A stretch of DNA of 64,000 nt from Blepharisma stoltei (taxonomy: Eukaryota; Ciliophora; Heterotrichea; Heterotrichida; Blepharismidae): the NCBI GenBank assembly GCA_914767885.1, contig CAJZBQ010000060.1, positions 434,001-498,000 on the forward strand, written 5' to 3'. The notes beneath the pieces are model-generated. The model had not been told where the DNA came from. It made no database searches and saw nothing but the letters and a program-made list of their open reading frames with translations. Positions within the stretch are counted from its first letter, which is position 1. The number at the start of each line of letters is the position of its first letter. The position numbers were made by a program, and so were the translations under genes. Of the stretch, positions 33,207 through 42,704 are shown one piece after another.

Positions 33207-35691
33207 ATGGAGCGTGTTTTAATAGATAATGAACTTAATAGTACCCGTGACGAAGAAGACGAAGACCTTTCAAGCCTGATTCACTCATACCCCAACAACA
33301 AAAACGAGGTCGTTGAAGTCTCCCCAAAGGGACGATTTTTCAGAGTAAGCCTTATATAGTTCAATGACCTCCTAGGGTCTGGAGCCTATAAAACTGTGTA
33401 TCGAGGACTTGACAATGATCAGGGCTGTGAAGTTGCCTGGAACAGTATCAGTCTCAAAAACCTCCCTGTCGAAGACAGAACCCAGATCGCTGAAGAAGTT
33501 AAATTAAATCGGAGACTTAACCATCCTAACATCGTTCATTTTATATCAGCATGAACAAATCCGAACAAAGAAGAGCTTGTTTTTATTTCTGAGCTCGTTA
33601 CGGGAGGCTCTCTCAGGCAATATTTGAAGAAAATAAAATTCCCACGTTTGAAGGTGATAAAAAGCTGGTGCAAAGGAATTCTTTTAGGTCTCCAATATCT
33701 GCACTCACAGAAGCCTTATCCGATAATACATAGAGATTTGAAATGTGACAATATTTTTATCATGTCCAACACTGGAGACGTAAAAATTGGGGATTTTGGG
33801 CTGTCAACAATAATGAGAAGTAAATTACAGACTTCAGTCTTGGGAACTCCAGAATATATGGCGCCTGAGGTGTATGAAGGGAGCTATGATACGAAAGTTG
33901 ATATTTTTTCGTTTGGGATGTGTATTACAGAGATGTGCACACTTTCTGCTCCTTATAAAGAATGCAAAACTCCAGCAGCAGTTTATCGAAGAGTTATGTC
34001 AAGAATTCTGCCTGAGTCTTTGAAGACAATTCAAGACGAAGAAGTTCAGAAATTTATTGCGTTGTGTTTGGAGATTGCAAGCAAGAGACCGTCTGCAGAT
34101 GAGCTACTAAATAACTCATTTTTGACTATTGATGAAGAAGACCTAAAAATACATAAAAAATGGCGAACTAAGCACATCATACTTCTTGGCGCAATTTTCT
34201 CAACCTTATGGCCAAGCCGAACTGGGCGAGAAGCCTTCCGAGATTCCGTCTGATGTAGTTTTATGTACATTGGGTTATTTTTGTCTTACTACACCTCCAT
34301 GAGCGAACAAAGCCATTGGAAAAATCCCTAATTTTAGAACAAAAAATTTTTTATATATAAGTGATAATTATTATAATGAAATCTCTAACTAATTGAGTTT
34401 ATTTTAAAACAGCTTCAATTTTACAAATTAAATTAATATTTGCTTTAAAATTTTGAATAGGGATATTTAAATTTTAAAAAAATTGCTATAAAATTTATAT
34501 AAATTTTTTTTTAAAAAATGAACAAATTTTTTGTTCACTCATAGGATGTGGGAGTTAGTTTTGGTGGTTAGAAAGAGATACCTAGCAACGTTCTTGGGGC
34601 CCGAAGGTGGATCTCACCGCGCTACCAGGGCTTTCAGCCTTGGTCCGAGGATCAAACCTTTTTCCTATCTGCTGAGGGTAGACACCCATCAGTCGTTAGA
34701 CTTCAAACTTTCTCTCTAATTAAGCTGCTTCCCAAATCGCCCAATCAGAGGTCGAACAGCAAGAGGCAAGGAAGAGGCACTCTCAGCGCGCAACACTTGG
34801 GTGTAAGGATCCTTGGTGGTTGCGTAACTAATACTTCCATGCTCACAAGTAATTTAAGATAAAGAAGACCCAAGGGTGCATCAAGCGGTTCCACTGGCTA
34901 ATGAAAACGAAGAAACTTCGCAGAGCCAAAATAATTGTTTGGCAAGTGCAGCAAATGAGCTTGAAAAAGACCTAATTGAAAGCTCCTTGATCATCAAAGA
35001 CAACAGAGGCGCTCTAAGACAAGTAACTTTTCAGTTTGACTTAAACTCAGATACCCCCGAGACAGTAGCAGAAGAAATGGTCAGAGATCTTGCTCTTGAT
35101 CCTGCATTAGTGATTCCAATTGCTAACGAAATTGAAATCCTTGTATTTTCAAACTCAAAAAATATATGCCTAGAATGCTATCATAAAGAAAAAAACTGCA
35201 ATGAAAAATCTGAAGATTTTTGCATTCACACTAATAATAACAGAGCTCCGATATACAGCACCAGGAAAGTCTCAATTTCAGCGCCAGAAGAAGCCGAAAT
35301 AAATAATGACTCTATCGAAAATGTGCAAATTGAGCACTCATTGGAAGATTTATTGTTATTAGACAATACAACTTTTAATATTCCAAATAAGGAATTACCA
35401 CAAATTAATGAAGAAATACAATACCCATTCAGAGGGGTTATCAGGAAAAGAACAACCCAAGGCAATGATAAAGAAAATGTGATCCAATTACAACAGGCAC
35501 TTTCTGCTGTTCTCAGGACAAGAGTGAAAGTTAATGGTTTTTATGGACAAAAATGTGAAAACATTGTGAAAAAATTCCAAGACAGAGAAGGATTTGAACC
35601 AGACGGAATAGTGTCCGAAGAACTTTGGAATAAATTAATGGTTGAATATAGTAAAGTATGTGAAGAAGATTCAGATTGAAATTTTAGTTAA
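33207..35691 (+). CDS. WNK-type kinase with CCT-like and peptidoglycan-binding-like domains
   Basis: WNK kinases control ion transport and osmotic responses. Removing a 15-nt intron (33345-33359) and a 727-bp insert (34131-34857) leaves 1743 nt, 580 aa. The kinase domain (about 47-300) has the WNK hallmarks: the usual catalytic Lys of the VAIK position is absent (EVAWNS), and a Lys sits in the Gly loop (GSGAYKTVYRG). It also has HRDLKCDN, DFG and GTPEYMAPE. Around residues 350-400 lies a CCT/OSR1-C-like autoregulatory domain (RQVTFQFDL...VAEEMVRDLAL). Around 509-565 lies a PG_binding_1-like fold (NVIQLQQAL, VNGFYGQ, IVKKFQDREGFEPDGIVSE). The last codons pass TGA as Trp before TAA. Confidence 0.9.
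33345..33359 (+). other. 15-nt spliceosomal intron
   Basis: GTAAGCCTTATATAG lies between RFFR and FNDLLGSG of the WNK kinase. Removing it is needed for the frame and gives the conserved kinase N-terminus. Length and GT-AG ends match heterotrich introns. Confidence 0.92.
34131..34857 (+). mobile_element. SINE-like retroposon in WNK gene carrying a nested MITE-1
   Basis: The head AAAAAATGGCGAAC is at about 34155 and the tail TAATTTAAGATAAAG is at the right. The duplication is GATGAAGAAGACCTAA (34131) against GATAAAGAAGACCCAA (34858). Removal joins ...LTIDEED-PRVHQAVP.... The retroposon was itself split by a MITE-1 (34290-34555). The aligned duplication has no TA present in both copies. Confidence 0.82.
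34290..34555. mobile_element. MITE-1 nested in a retroposon
   Basis: The left end is CACCTCCATGAGCGAACAAA and the right end is CACTCATAGGATGTGGGAG, bounded by TA/TTA. The inverse core is near 34352-34385. Excising it rejoins the two halves of the GC-rich retroposon. Confidence 0.8.
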
Positions 35692-35764
35692 TAAGATTAA
35701 CTATCATCAGGATTCATGAATAATTAGGTTATTTTCAATATTTAATTGAATGCAAAATAGTTTT

Positions 35765-36982
35765 TTATTTATTACTTTTTTTTTGAACATAACAAGTGTG
35801 GCATGGGATCGAGCTATTGGATCGTCTATATATCTTGCTGAAAGTCCGAGTTTTAGGTGTGGGTTTTGAGGTATTTTTTGTGGAGTTGATCCCAATTATA
35901 TCTAAATCAGGAAAATCATTTGGAATTCCAAGGCCAACCCTTGATTTTTGAACTAAGTCGCAAATGCTGGTATCAACAACCTTATCAATGAGACTGCTGC
36001 TTTTCTTTTTCGGAAACTGCTGTTTTAGAATAGAAAAGTTTTCTGATGTTTTTGATATTTTAGACTCAAGATCTTTTCTCATTAATGAGCTTTGATTTAA
36101 GTCTATGCTAAATCCAGAGGCTCAATCAGAGCTATTCCTTGAGTGGTAATGCTTCTCAACTGGCATATTTTCTTTTTCTTGGTTTCTGCTATATTTATCG
36201 TCTTCAAGCCATCTTATTTGCTGCATAAGCTCACTGTTTTTTTGGTGAAGACTGTTAATTTCATCAATATAAAATGTTGACGATTCTTTTTCAGCAGATA
36301 GGTCTGCGTAATTCTTTTTAACCCTCTCAAGCTCATTTTTCAAGTTTTCAAAATAGCTGGAATATTCAGATTTAAGTGAATTTATGTAATCTTTAGCTGA
36401 TTGCAGCTCTCTTTCCAATAAATCTTTTTCAGCGCTGCTACATTTTTCTTTGATTTTTTCCTTCAAGGATTCTATTTCTATTGCATGATTAAATTCCAAG
36501 TCTTTTATAGCTCTTTCTTGCTTTTTATTCTCAATCATAAGTTCTTGACGATTTTTCATTAAGTCAGATATTGAGTTTTCAAGAGACCTTATAATTTTGT
36601 CTTTCTCTAGCAAAGAGTTTTTTAAAGAGCAATTTATGCTATATAATTCTTCAAGCTTGTTTGATAATTCTGCTTCTGCAGTTTTGTGTGCTTTGTTATT
36701 AAACTCTTTTACTCCTCTTTCAATAGTCAGTTCGCTTTCAGTGCTTTTTAGTTTATCTTCTGTGCTCATCAACGATTTTTTAAGATTTTCGTTTTCCTTG
36801 CATATCTTACTCATTTCAAACATTAATTCATGAATCTCAGGAGCTTTCTCAGTCCGACTCATAGGGAGGTCTTTTTTAAAATCCAAGGTCGAGCTATTTT
36901 TAAAATCAAATGTATTTGCTAGCCTATCACCAGACTCAGAAAGGTTTACTACTTTGCTGCTCAAATCCAACCGCTTTTTCAT
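35765..36982 (-). CDS. Coiled-coil protein, unknown function
   Basis: 405 aa. The frame reads through TGA at 36122 as Trp and ends at TAA (35765). Residues about 40-275 form one long heptad-rich coiled coil (LKKSLMSTEDKLKSTESE, LLERELQSAKDYINSLKSE). The tail is Ser/Lys-rich. Such proteins are common in cilia and basal bodies, but nothing here identifies the complex. No insert. Confidence 0.78.
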
Positions 36983-37149
36983 ATACTGATCTAGCTTGAA
37001 TAGCCAGATGGAGCATTTTTTGGCTAGCTTGGATTGCTAAATTAAACTATAGCTTGGCTGAAATATTTGAGTCAAATTTGGATTACCAAATTAAATTAGA
37101 TCTGCCAAAATAAATCTTGTCTAGTCAACAAAAGTAGACTCCTTAGTGG

Positions 37150-37428
37150 CTATCCATGGTAAATCGGCATAACATTTTCAGAGAAAGTTTTCGAATCCAT
37201 CAAGATTTCTTTAGTTCTTAAAAGCGTTTGGTCTAAAGTTGATATTGCCGAAAGGCTGGCAGTTCTGATTGCCCTTTCTCCATCTATAGCGTATACCCCT
37301 TTATAGATCTTTAAGAATAATGACCCTAAAAAGATAAAATTATTTGAAATTTTAAGAAAATCTAAATAGTCAAAACTAAATTTAAGAATTTCATCTTATA
37401 TCTCCTTTTGTCAGTTTAAATTAGACAT
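37150..37428 (-). pseudogene. Small gene remnant with in-frame TAA
   Basis: From ATG at 37428 a 93-codon frame ends at TAG (37150-37152), broken by TAA at 37396-37398. The downstream part looks coding: FLGSLFLKIYKGVYAIDG, then ERAIRTASLSAISTLDQTLL. The first ten codons also read well (MSNLNWQKEI, using TGA as Trp). No intron or IES solves the TAA. Family not recognised. The unit may be a pseudogene or have another start. Confidence 0.45.
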
Positions 37429-37624
37429 TTTAAAATATTTTAAAATCTCAAAAGAAATTTTTCTTTAAAGACACTTTTCCTAGAAATCAATAAGGAGTCA
37501 GGCACTATATTTCAAACGATGTAAGTGACCCTTCTTCATTCATTTAAATATGACATGGAAATTTGAATTTTGAGCAGCAAATAAATGAATTAAAACTAAG
37601 GTAATCTAATAAATTTATAAAGTA

Positions 37625-38107
37625 CTAGAGCTTATTTTCGCTTGTTTCTTCTTTGGCCAAGTCAATTCTGTTTTTAAGGTTTTGAATTTCTTTTTGAATT
37701 GATTCAAATTGCACATTTAACCCCCCAATCTTGGCATTAATATTTGAGATGAGATCAGTTTGCTTTTGCTTTTTAGCTTGCTCTTCATTAGAAGTTTTAT
37801 TTAGCTCATAAAGACCCCAAATCAATAGCACTCCGTATGCTGCAATTTCTCCTAAAAATTCAGAGCCTTGCTCCAAGGCTTTTTCATCAGGTAAGGGCTT
37901 TATATAATTCTCTTCAGATGACATTTGCAGAGATTTTCTTTGAATTTTTACATTGATCCTGTTAGAGTATTGGCCTAAGTTCAAAATAGCGTTTCTAATC
38001 AGTGGATGATGATTATCGTTGTGCTTCAGCGATATCTTAAGATAGTTTGAAAGAGGCCGAGTAAAGAGTCTTAAGGCCAAAGAAAATACCTTGATTAAAG
38101 GTATCAT
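37625..38107 (-). CDS. OPA3-like mitochondrial protein
   Basis: 160 aa. OPA3 proteins sit in mitochondrial membranes and affect morphology and lipid metabolism. The sequence has the family layout: MIPLIKVFSLALRLFTRPLS at the N-terminus, a GQYSNRINVKIQRK block, KALEQGSEFLGEIAAYGVLL followed by IWGLYELNK (hydrophobic segment, about 90-105), and a C-terminal coiled coil. No insert or intron. Moderate sequence divergence is usual for ciliate OPA3. Confidence 0.82.
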   Translation of the reverse strand: MIPLIKVFSLALRLFTRPLSNYLKISLKHNDNHHPLIRNAILNLGQYSNRINVKIQRKSLQMSSEENYIKPLPDEKALEQGSEFLGEIAAYGVLLIWGLYELNKTSNEEQAKKQKQTDLISNINAKIGGLNVQFESIQKEIQNLKNRIDLAKEETSENKL

Positions 38108-39311
38108 TTTTCTTAGATAATATAATTTAAATGTTTTTATATAAATATTGTGCGTTGAGAATATATGAATGTCAATTTACTCTTCTACAAGTCAAAACCA
38201 GTCTGCTATATCTCACTTGAATAGCATGCTTATTTTGACCAATAAGGCAACGTTCAAATATATAGCACACGATATTTTATATATAATTAATAGCTTTGAC
38301 AGTGAGAGATAAAGCTAATTTTATTAAAAAATAAGTAGCTTATACTAAATTTGAAGTTTTTATATACAAAAAAATGTTTTTTTATAAAGAAAAAAATCAA
38401 CTCCTATTTTAAGAAGGAGCATAAAAATTATAGGTCTCTTGAAGGAGAGAGCTAGATATTTTTATAATCTAAAACTCCTAGAGATAATTTCAATAAAATC
38501 AACGCATTTTCACATTAAAAAATGGAAAAATGGAAAAGTCTAAAGTTTAAACATCAGAAACTCTATAGATTTTAAACTCCACCTTGGGAACGAGCAAAAC
38601 ATTAGAAGAATTCTATTTTTTAAGAAATTCTTCCAAAGAAAAACTTTTTTTAATATAAAAATACTTCCATATAAAATATTTTGATATATAAGTAATGTTA
38701 ATATAAGAAATCTCATAATAATTATATATAAACAGCTTGCATTCTAAAGCATAAATTTTATAAATTCAATTATGTATCTCTCCTTTCAAAATTATAAACA
38801 CATATAGCCCAGAGCCTGCTTTGGATCGCCCTGGTCTGCATGTTGTCAGGCTCAGGCGGCGACATTTATCCCAGGGCGATCCAAGCAGGCCCTGGGCGAT
38901 GTAATTTATATTGTTGTAAATTTAATTGCAAAGCGCATAAATAATTTTGCTCACTCTCAAAAAGAGAGAGTAGAAATAATTGCAAATGCCCTACCAAAAA
39001 AAACATAATACCATCTTATAAATTAAATACCAAGAAAAATACCTTATCATAAGAAGTTCATTGAATCAATAAAAAAGAGCCTTAAAGGTGCGAGATTATT
39101 TTAGATGAGGCTTCATGATTTAGATTATAACTCTAGATATTCAGTTATTATATAAGAGTGGAATTAATACTGCATGCCTCTACCTTATGCTATGGCAGAC
39201 TCTTTTATTAAATATAGATAAATCTCTTGCAGCTCCGAGAAATTTGGTGCATAAATTACATGCATAAAGAAATAAGAGATTAGAAATTTAAGATTTTTCT
39301 TATAATTTAAA
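38108..39311. other. Intergenic region with a decayed MITE-1 and a GC-rich hairpin
   Basis: A degenerate MITE-1 occupies about 38578-38810: a CTCCACCTTGGGAACGAGC-type left end and an inverse core near 38690. A GC-rich inverted repeat lies at 38814-38890 (separate entry). The rest is AT-rich 5' flank of the LC8 gene. Confidence 0.6.
38814..38890. repeat. GC-rich inverted repeat (hairpin)
   Basis: The left arm GCCTGCTTTGGATCGCCCTGG (38814-38834, key core GGATCGCCCTGG) pairs with the right arm CCAGGGCGATCCAAGCAGGC (38871-38890) across a 36-nt loop, with one bulged base. A partial repeat (CCTGGGCGATG) follows directly. It is an island of high GC in AT-rich DNA. Confidence 0.85.
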
Positions 39312-39848
39312 ATGGCAGAAAGGCGAGCAGTGATTAAAAACGCGGACATGTCAGAAGAAATGCAGCAAGACGCAGTGGATTGCGCAAATCAAGCAATGGA
39401 AAGATTCAATATCGAAAAAGATATAGCTGCCTACATCAAGAAAGAGTTTGACAAAAAATACAATCCCACGTGGCATTGCATTGTGGGTAGAAACTTTGGC
39501 AGTTATGTGACCCATGAGACAAGACACTTCATTTATTTCTACTTAATCCCTTTAAATTTGGGCAAAAATATAGGTAAATTTAGAAGTTAGAAATTAACAC
39601 CTTTAAATCGCTTAAAAATGCTATAGTTCGTAAAATAATTTCTATGTAAATAGCTTCATATCCAATTTAATATTGCAAAAATAGAAAGTTCCTATACATA
39701 TTGTATCCAATTATTTTAAAATTTTAATAGATATATTTTACTATGAAAATTATCAATTCGTTTCAATCCTTTATATTAAGCCAGATTTTTTCATTATTAA
39801 AATGGAGAGTTAGGACAAGTAGCAATATTACTTTTTAAATCTGGATAA
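39312..39848 (+). CDS. Dynein light chain LC8, split by one IES
   Basis: LC8 is a homodimeric hub subunit of dynein and many other complexes. Without the insert at 39544-39810 the gene is 270 nt and encodes exactly 89 aa, the normal LC8 length. The N-terminal part runs [20 protein letters not shown], the middle contains [17 protein letters not shown], and the insert falls between HFIYFYL and [11 protein letters not shown], a near-invariant stretch. The strong conservation fixes the insert boundary to within the TTA repeat. Confidence 0.98.
39544..39810. mobile_element. IES, 267 bp, MITE-2 family
   Basis: TTA repeats at 39543-39545 and 39810-39812. The left end is ATCCCTTTAAATTTGGGCAA and the right end is AAAATGGAGAG. 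It interrupts the LC8 codons for FYL-GQV. Unexcised, it would replace the last 12 residues with unrelated ones. Confidence 0.95.
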
Positions 39849-41142
39849 TGCCTTATCTAATCAAATCAGACTAATTATTTTAAGTAAGCTTTTGCCTAAT
39901 TTAAGCCAAAAGAAATACAGATATTGATGCATCCTTATAGTGTTTTTAAGAAATAAAATGATGGCTTTGACGAAAATTGGACTCCAAGACTCACTCACTA
40001 AGAGTAGGTAGGATCCATACCGCTGAGGCTGAAAACAAGGCCTCTGTCCATTTTGAAGCAAGCCTTCAGGTTTAGGGATGCCTTAACAAAGAGAAAAATT
40101 TTGTTTCTGCTTAGGCTATACGGATTTTGCCTACCATATGCCCTTCCCGTGTCAGGACCATCGGGGCACTCTAAAAACGGCCTAGAGAGCTGATACCTTG
40201 AAAAGGCGGTTCGGGTGAGATGTGCGGCGGCTGGGTGAGATGTGCTGCGGCTAAGGGCGAAGCGTCGATAGAAGGCTTGGCGGATTAGGCTGACCACCGT
40301 GATCCAAGATGGCTCCGTGACGTCACTAGTTGCTAAAAGTTCCATTTTGGGACTGCGGCACTAGACACCTTAAATACCGAATAATTAAGTTAAGTTAAGA
40401 AAAGGCGGTTCAGATCGGAAGTCCAAAAGGGTAAAGCTGAAAAAATATTATTTTTCACCGTGCAGTTTTGTCATACTATTTAATAATTAAGTTGACGATG
40501 AAAATTATATCACATGAGCTATACTATTTGTGGATTTATTTAAAGATATCTTATTTAAATTTAGTTAATAATAGCGAGAGTATTGTTATATATAATAACA
40601 GTCTGCTTCTATAGAATTTTCCCATAGATGGCGCTGTTTGCCCTTGATTTGCCCATGAGGAAAATTTTTTGGTTTGACCAAACCATATGGTACTGGTCGA
40701 ACCAAAAAATTTCCCCAGTGGGCAAATCAAGGGCAAACAGCGCCATCTATGGGAAATTTCTATATATTTAATATTATTTATGAAGTTTTTTCCACCTTTT
40801 TGGCAAAAATACACCGTGAAGTTTTTACAACCCTTTTTCACCATGAATTTTTAAAATTTTAACTACATTTGACTGAAAACCGACGGAAAAATCTTCAATG
40901 TAGTTTTTTTTTCAGTCTCATCCAATCAAAAAATGGTGGCCTTTCATTTCTCTCTTTTGTCTTGTGGGGCGATGGAGGCGGTTATTTTGGAGCCAAGACG
41001 AGGCAAAGGCACACTTATGGCCAGTTTAATCGTTTAATTTACAGTGTTTTATTTTAGAAATGAAATTACTCGAACTTATCCCCATGACCTTAATTAAGTA
41101 AGACAGAATATAGCGTGGTTAAGGCTTAAGTAAAAGATTTAC
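39849..41142. other. Repeat-rich intergenic region
   Basis: It holds a GC-rich retroposon from about 39950 (head AATAAAATGATGGC). Inside it is a second, 199-bp insertion (40200-40398) flanked by GAAAAGGCGGTTC and ending in a TTAAGTTAAG tail. That insert contains a 20-bp tandem duplication of GGTGAGATGTG-GCGGCTG type. A large palindrome is at 40609-40763 (separate entry). No gene is supported. Confidence 0.65.
40609..40763. repeat. 155-bp palindromic element
   Basis: Arms of about 70 bp (40609-40680 and 40694-40763) are near-perfect inverse copies. Each contains CCATAGATGGCGCTGTTTGC and TTGATTTGCCCA. The 13-bp centre includes the palindrome ACCATATGGT. Flanking TA dinucleotides are present. 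It looks like a fold-back element or intergenic IES. Both arms contain an ATGGCG box like the retroposon heads. Confidence 0.85.
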
Positions 41143-41451
41143 TTACCAGCGTTGTCTTCTAATTCCTGAAAGGCAAGCTTTGTAGATATTTTCAGGGCAA
41201 TCAGGGTCCAAAAATGGGCTGACACGCAAATCTTTGATTTTATCTAGATCGACTTGGGTTTCCATGGCTTCAGCTGTCATTCTCTTGCACATACTTTCAG
41301 CTTCTTTCCTTAGTTTCGGAACATTCACTCTTCCTTTGGCAAAATCGCACCCTCTATAGCAATAAAAGCGTGAGTTATTGTAATACTCGAATAATTCTTC
41401 ACATGCAATGTAGCAGATTCCACCTTCTTCGAAGCTTGGATAGGAGGACAT
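41143..41451 (-). CDS. Small twin-CX3C protein
   Basis: 102 aa, uninterrupted, ending at TAA. It has CYIAC and CYRGC separated by 13 residues, the twin CX3C spacing of small intermembrane-space proteins such as small TIMs. Further Cys residues are present (DPDCPENIYKACLSG). The N-terminal 12 residues lack a presequence. A mitochondrial intermembrane-space role is plausible from the Cys pattern alone. The rest does not match a family I recognise. Confidence 0.65.
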   Translation of the reverse strand: MSSYPSFEEGGICYIACEELFEYYNNSRFYCYRGCDFAKGRVNVPKLRKEAESMCKRMTAEAMETQVDLDKIKDLRVSPFLDPDCPENIYKACLSGIRRQRW

Positions 41452-41507
41452 ATTTTTTATCCAATCTCATTTAAGAACAATTTATTATACTTTAAGCAAT
41501 ATTTTAA

Positions 41508-41657
41508 ATGATATTGAGCCTGATTATATTTTTGAGCGAAGGTCAAATCATAGAGAAGGAAGAAATTGAAATATTGAAGAAATACACTGGCGCAAGGCAT
41601 TTATGATACAGAGTGCCAAATATTCTTCGAATGTCCTTTGCACATATATATTAAAAT
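41508..41657 (+). CDS. Possible small ORF, 49 aa
   Basis: ATG to TAA with TGA read as Trp at one site. The start is hydrophobic (MILSLIIFLSEGQ), then KKYTGARHLWYRVPNILR. It is divergent from the gene at 41143. No homologue is recognised and it could be chance or a fragment. Confidence 0.3.
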
Positions 41658-42304
41658 TTTAAAATCGAAATTTTATATTACTCGTCAGTACAGAAGATGG
41701 CTTTTCATAATTAACCACCTTTATTTAATATTGGGCATGTAATGCAAAATAAATCTTGAAAATGTAAGACAAGTTGCATTTCAGCAAAATTTATAATTTT
41801 TATGCTTATTATTAAATATGAACCATCTTGAAGATACTAGAAGCGCATTTTAGAACATATTAAAAATGATAATTTAGCATAAACAATAAAAGGAAAAGTT
41901 TAAATTTATTAAATAAAACATATTTATTTTCTTGGTATCAGCATATCCTATTTCAAAAAAGCTGCGAAACTCATCTCAACTTTTTAAAAGTATATTTAAA
42001 TCAAATTTCTGGATAAAATCTAAAATTTTTTAATTGGCGTATAAGCAACTGACTTTCCCCACAATTTAGGTTTAGTGCAATAATATTCAAAAAATCATCA
42101 CATTTCTTTCTAAGACTCATTTATGGCATGCATAAATGTCTAATTTAATTGTCCTAGCTTATTTATTCATATTAATTGAATTTTTTTCTCCGTTCTCCTC
42201 TTTAAGAAATTATAAAAAATGTTGATGAGCATAAGTAAAATTTCTCCTCAGGTTTATTTCGCTATGAACCATCCGAAACCATACCTCGCGAAACCGCAAC
42301 CTCT
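41658..42304. other. Intergenic, with a short open leader
   Basis: Mostly AT-rich. A 29-codon open frame from about 42220 (MLMSISKISPQVYFAMNHPK...) abuts the MITE-2 at 42305. If that MITE is removed the frame closes after four more codons. It may be an upstream ORF or part of an unrecognised gene. Confidence 0.4.
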
Positions 42305-42669
42305 TACTCCCCATTTAAATTGGAACAAAAAATCCTATTCCAATTTAAAGGGAGAAAATATTTTTTTTAAAAACAATTAATTTCATAATAAAACAATTTT
42401 ATAAAATCTTTAAAAATTAAAAAACATAAATTGATCGCGATATTTGAATTTTAATTAAATTTTATGAAGAAGTAATTAAAATATTAATCAATTCATCGTT
42501 TGAAGTGTTTTAAATAGAATTCTTCTTGCACTCGTTCCATTTAATTAGGCCAAACTATTTATATAAAAAATTATATTCCTATTGAAAAAAAATTTATTTA
42601 AATTTAAGAGAGGTTAAAATATCCAAAAATGAAAATTTTACATGTTTTGTTCCAATTTAAATGGGGAAA
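42305..42669. mobile_element. MITE-2 copy upstream of the START gene, 365 bp
   Basis: The left end is CTCCCCATTTAAATTGGAAC and the right end CCAATTTAAATGGGGAAA, bounded by TA. A fold-back (CCAATTTAAAGGGAG) follows the left end. It lies 35 bp upstream of the START-domain ATG, so it would sit in the promoter or leader in germline DNA. Confidence 0.8.
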
Positions 42670-42704
42670 TAGCCAATTTAAGTAACTTTAATATAAATAT
42701 AATT

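Noticed and set aside
34531-34719. Plus-strand 62-codon frame after the WNK kinase
   Set aside because: It spans the MITE-1 end and retroposon body and vanishes when the inserts are removed.
32649-37428. Reassigning TAA to glutamine to explain two in-frame TAA codons
   Set aside because: TAA terminates nearly all the well-supported genes in the window at the expected protein end, so sense reading is not tenable.
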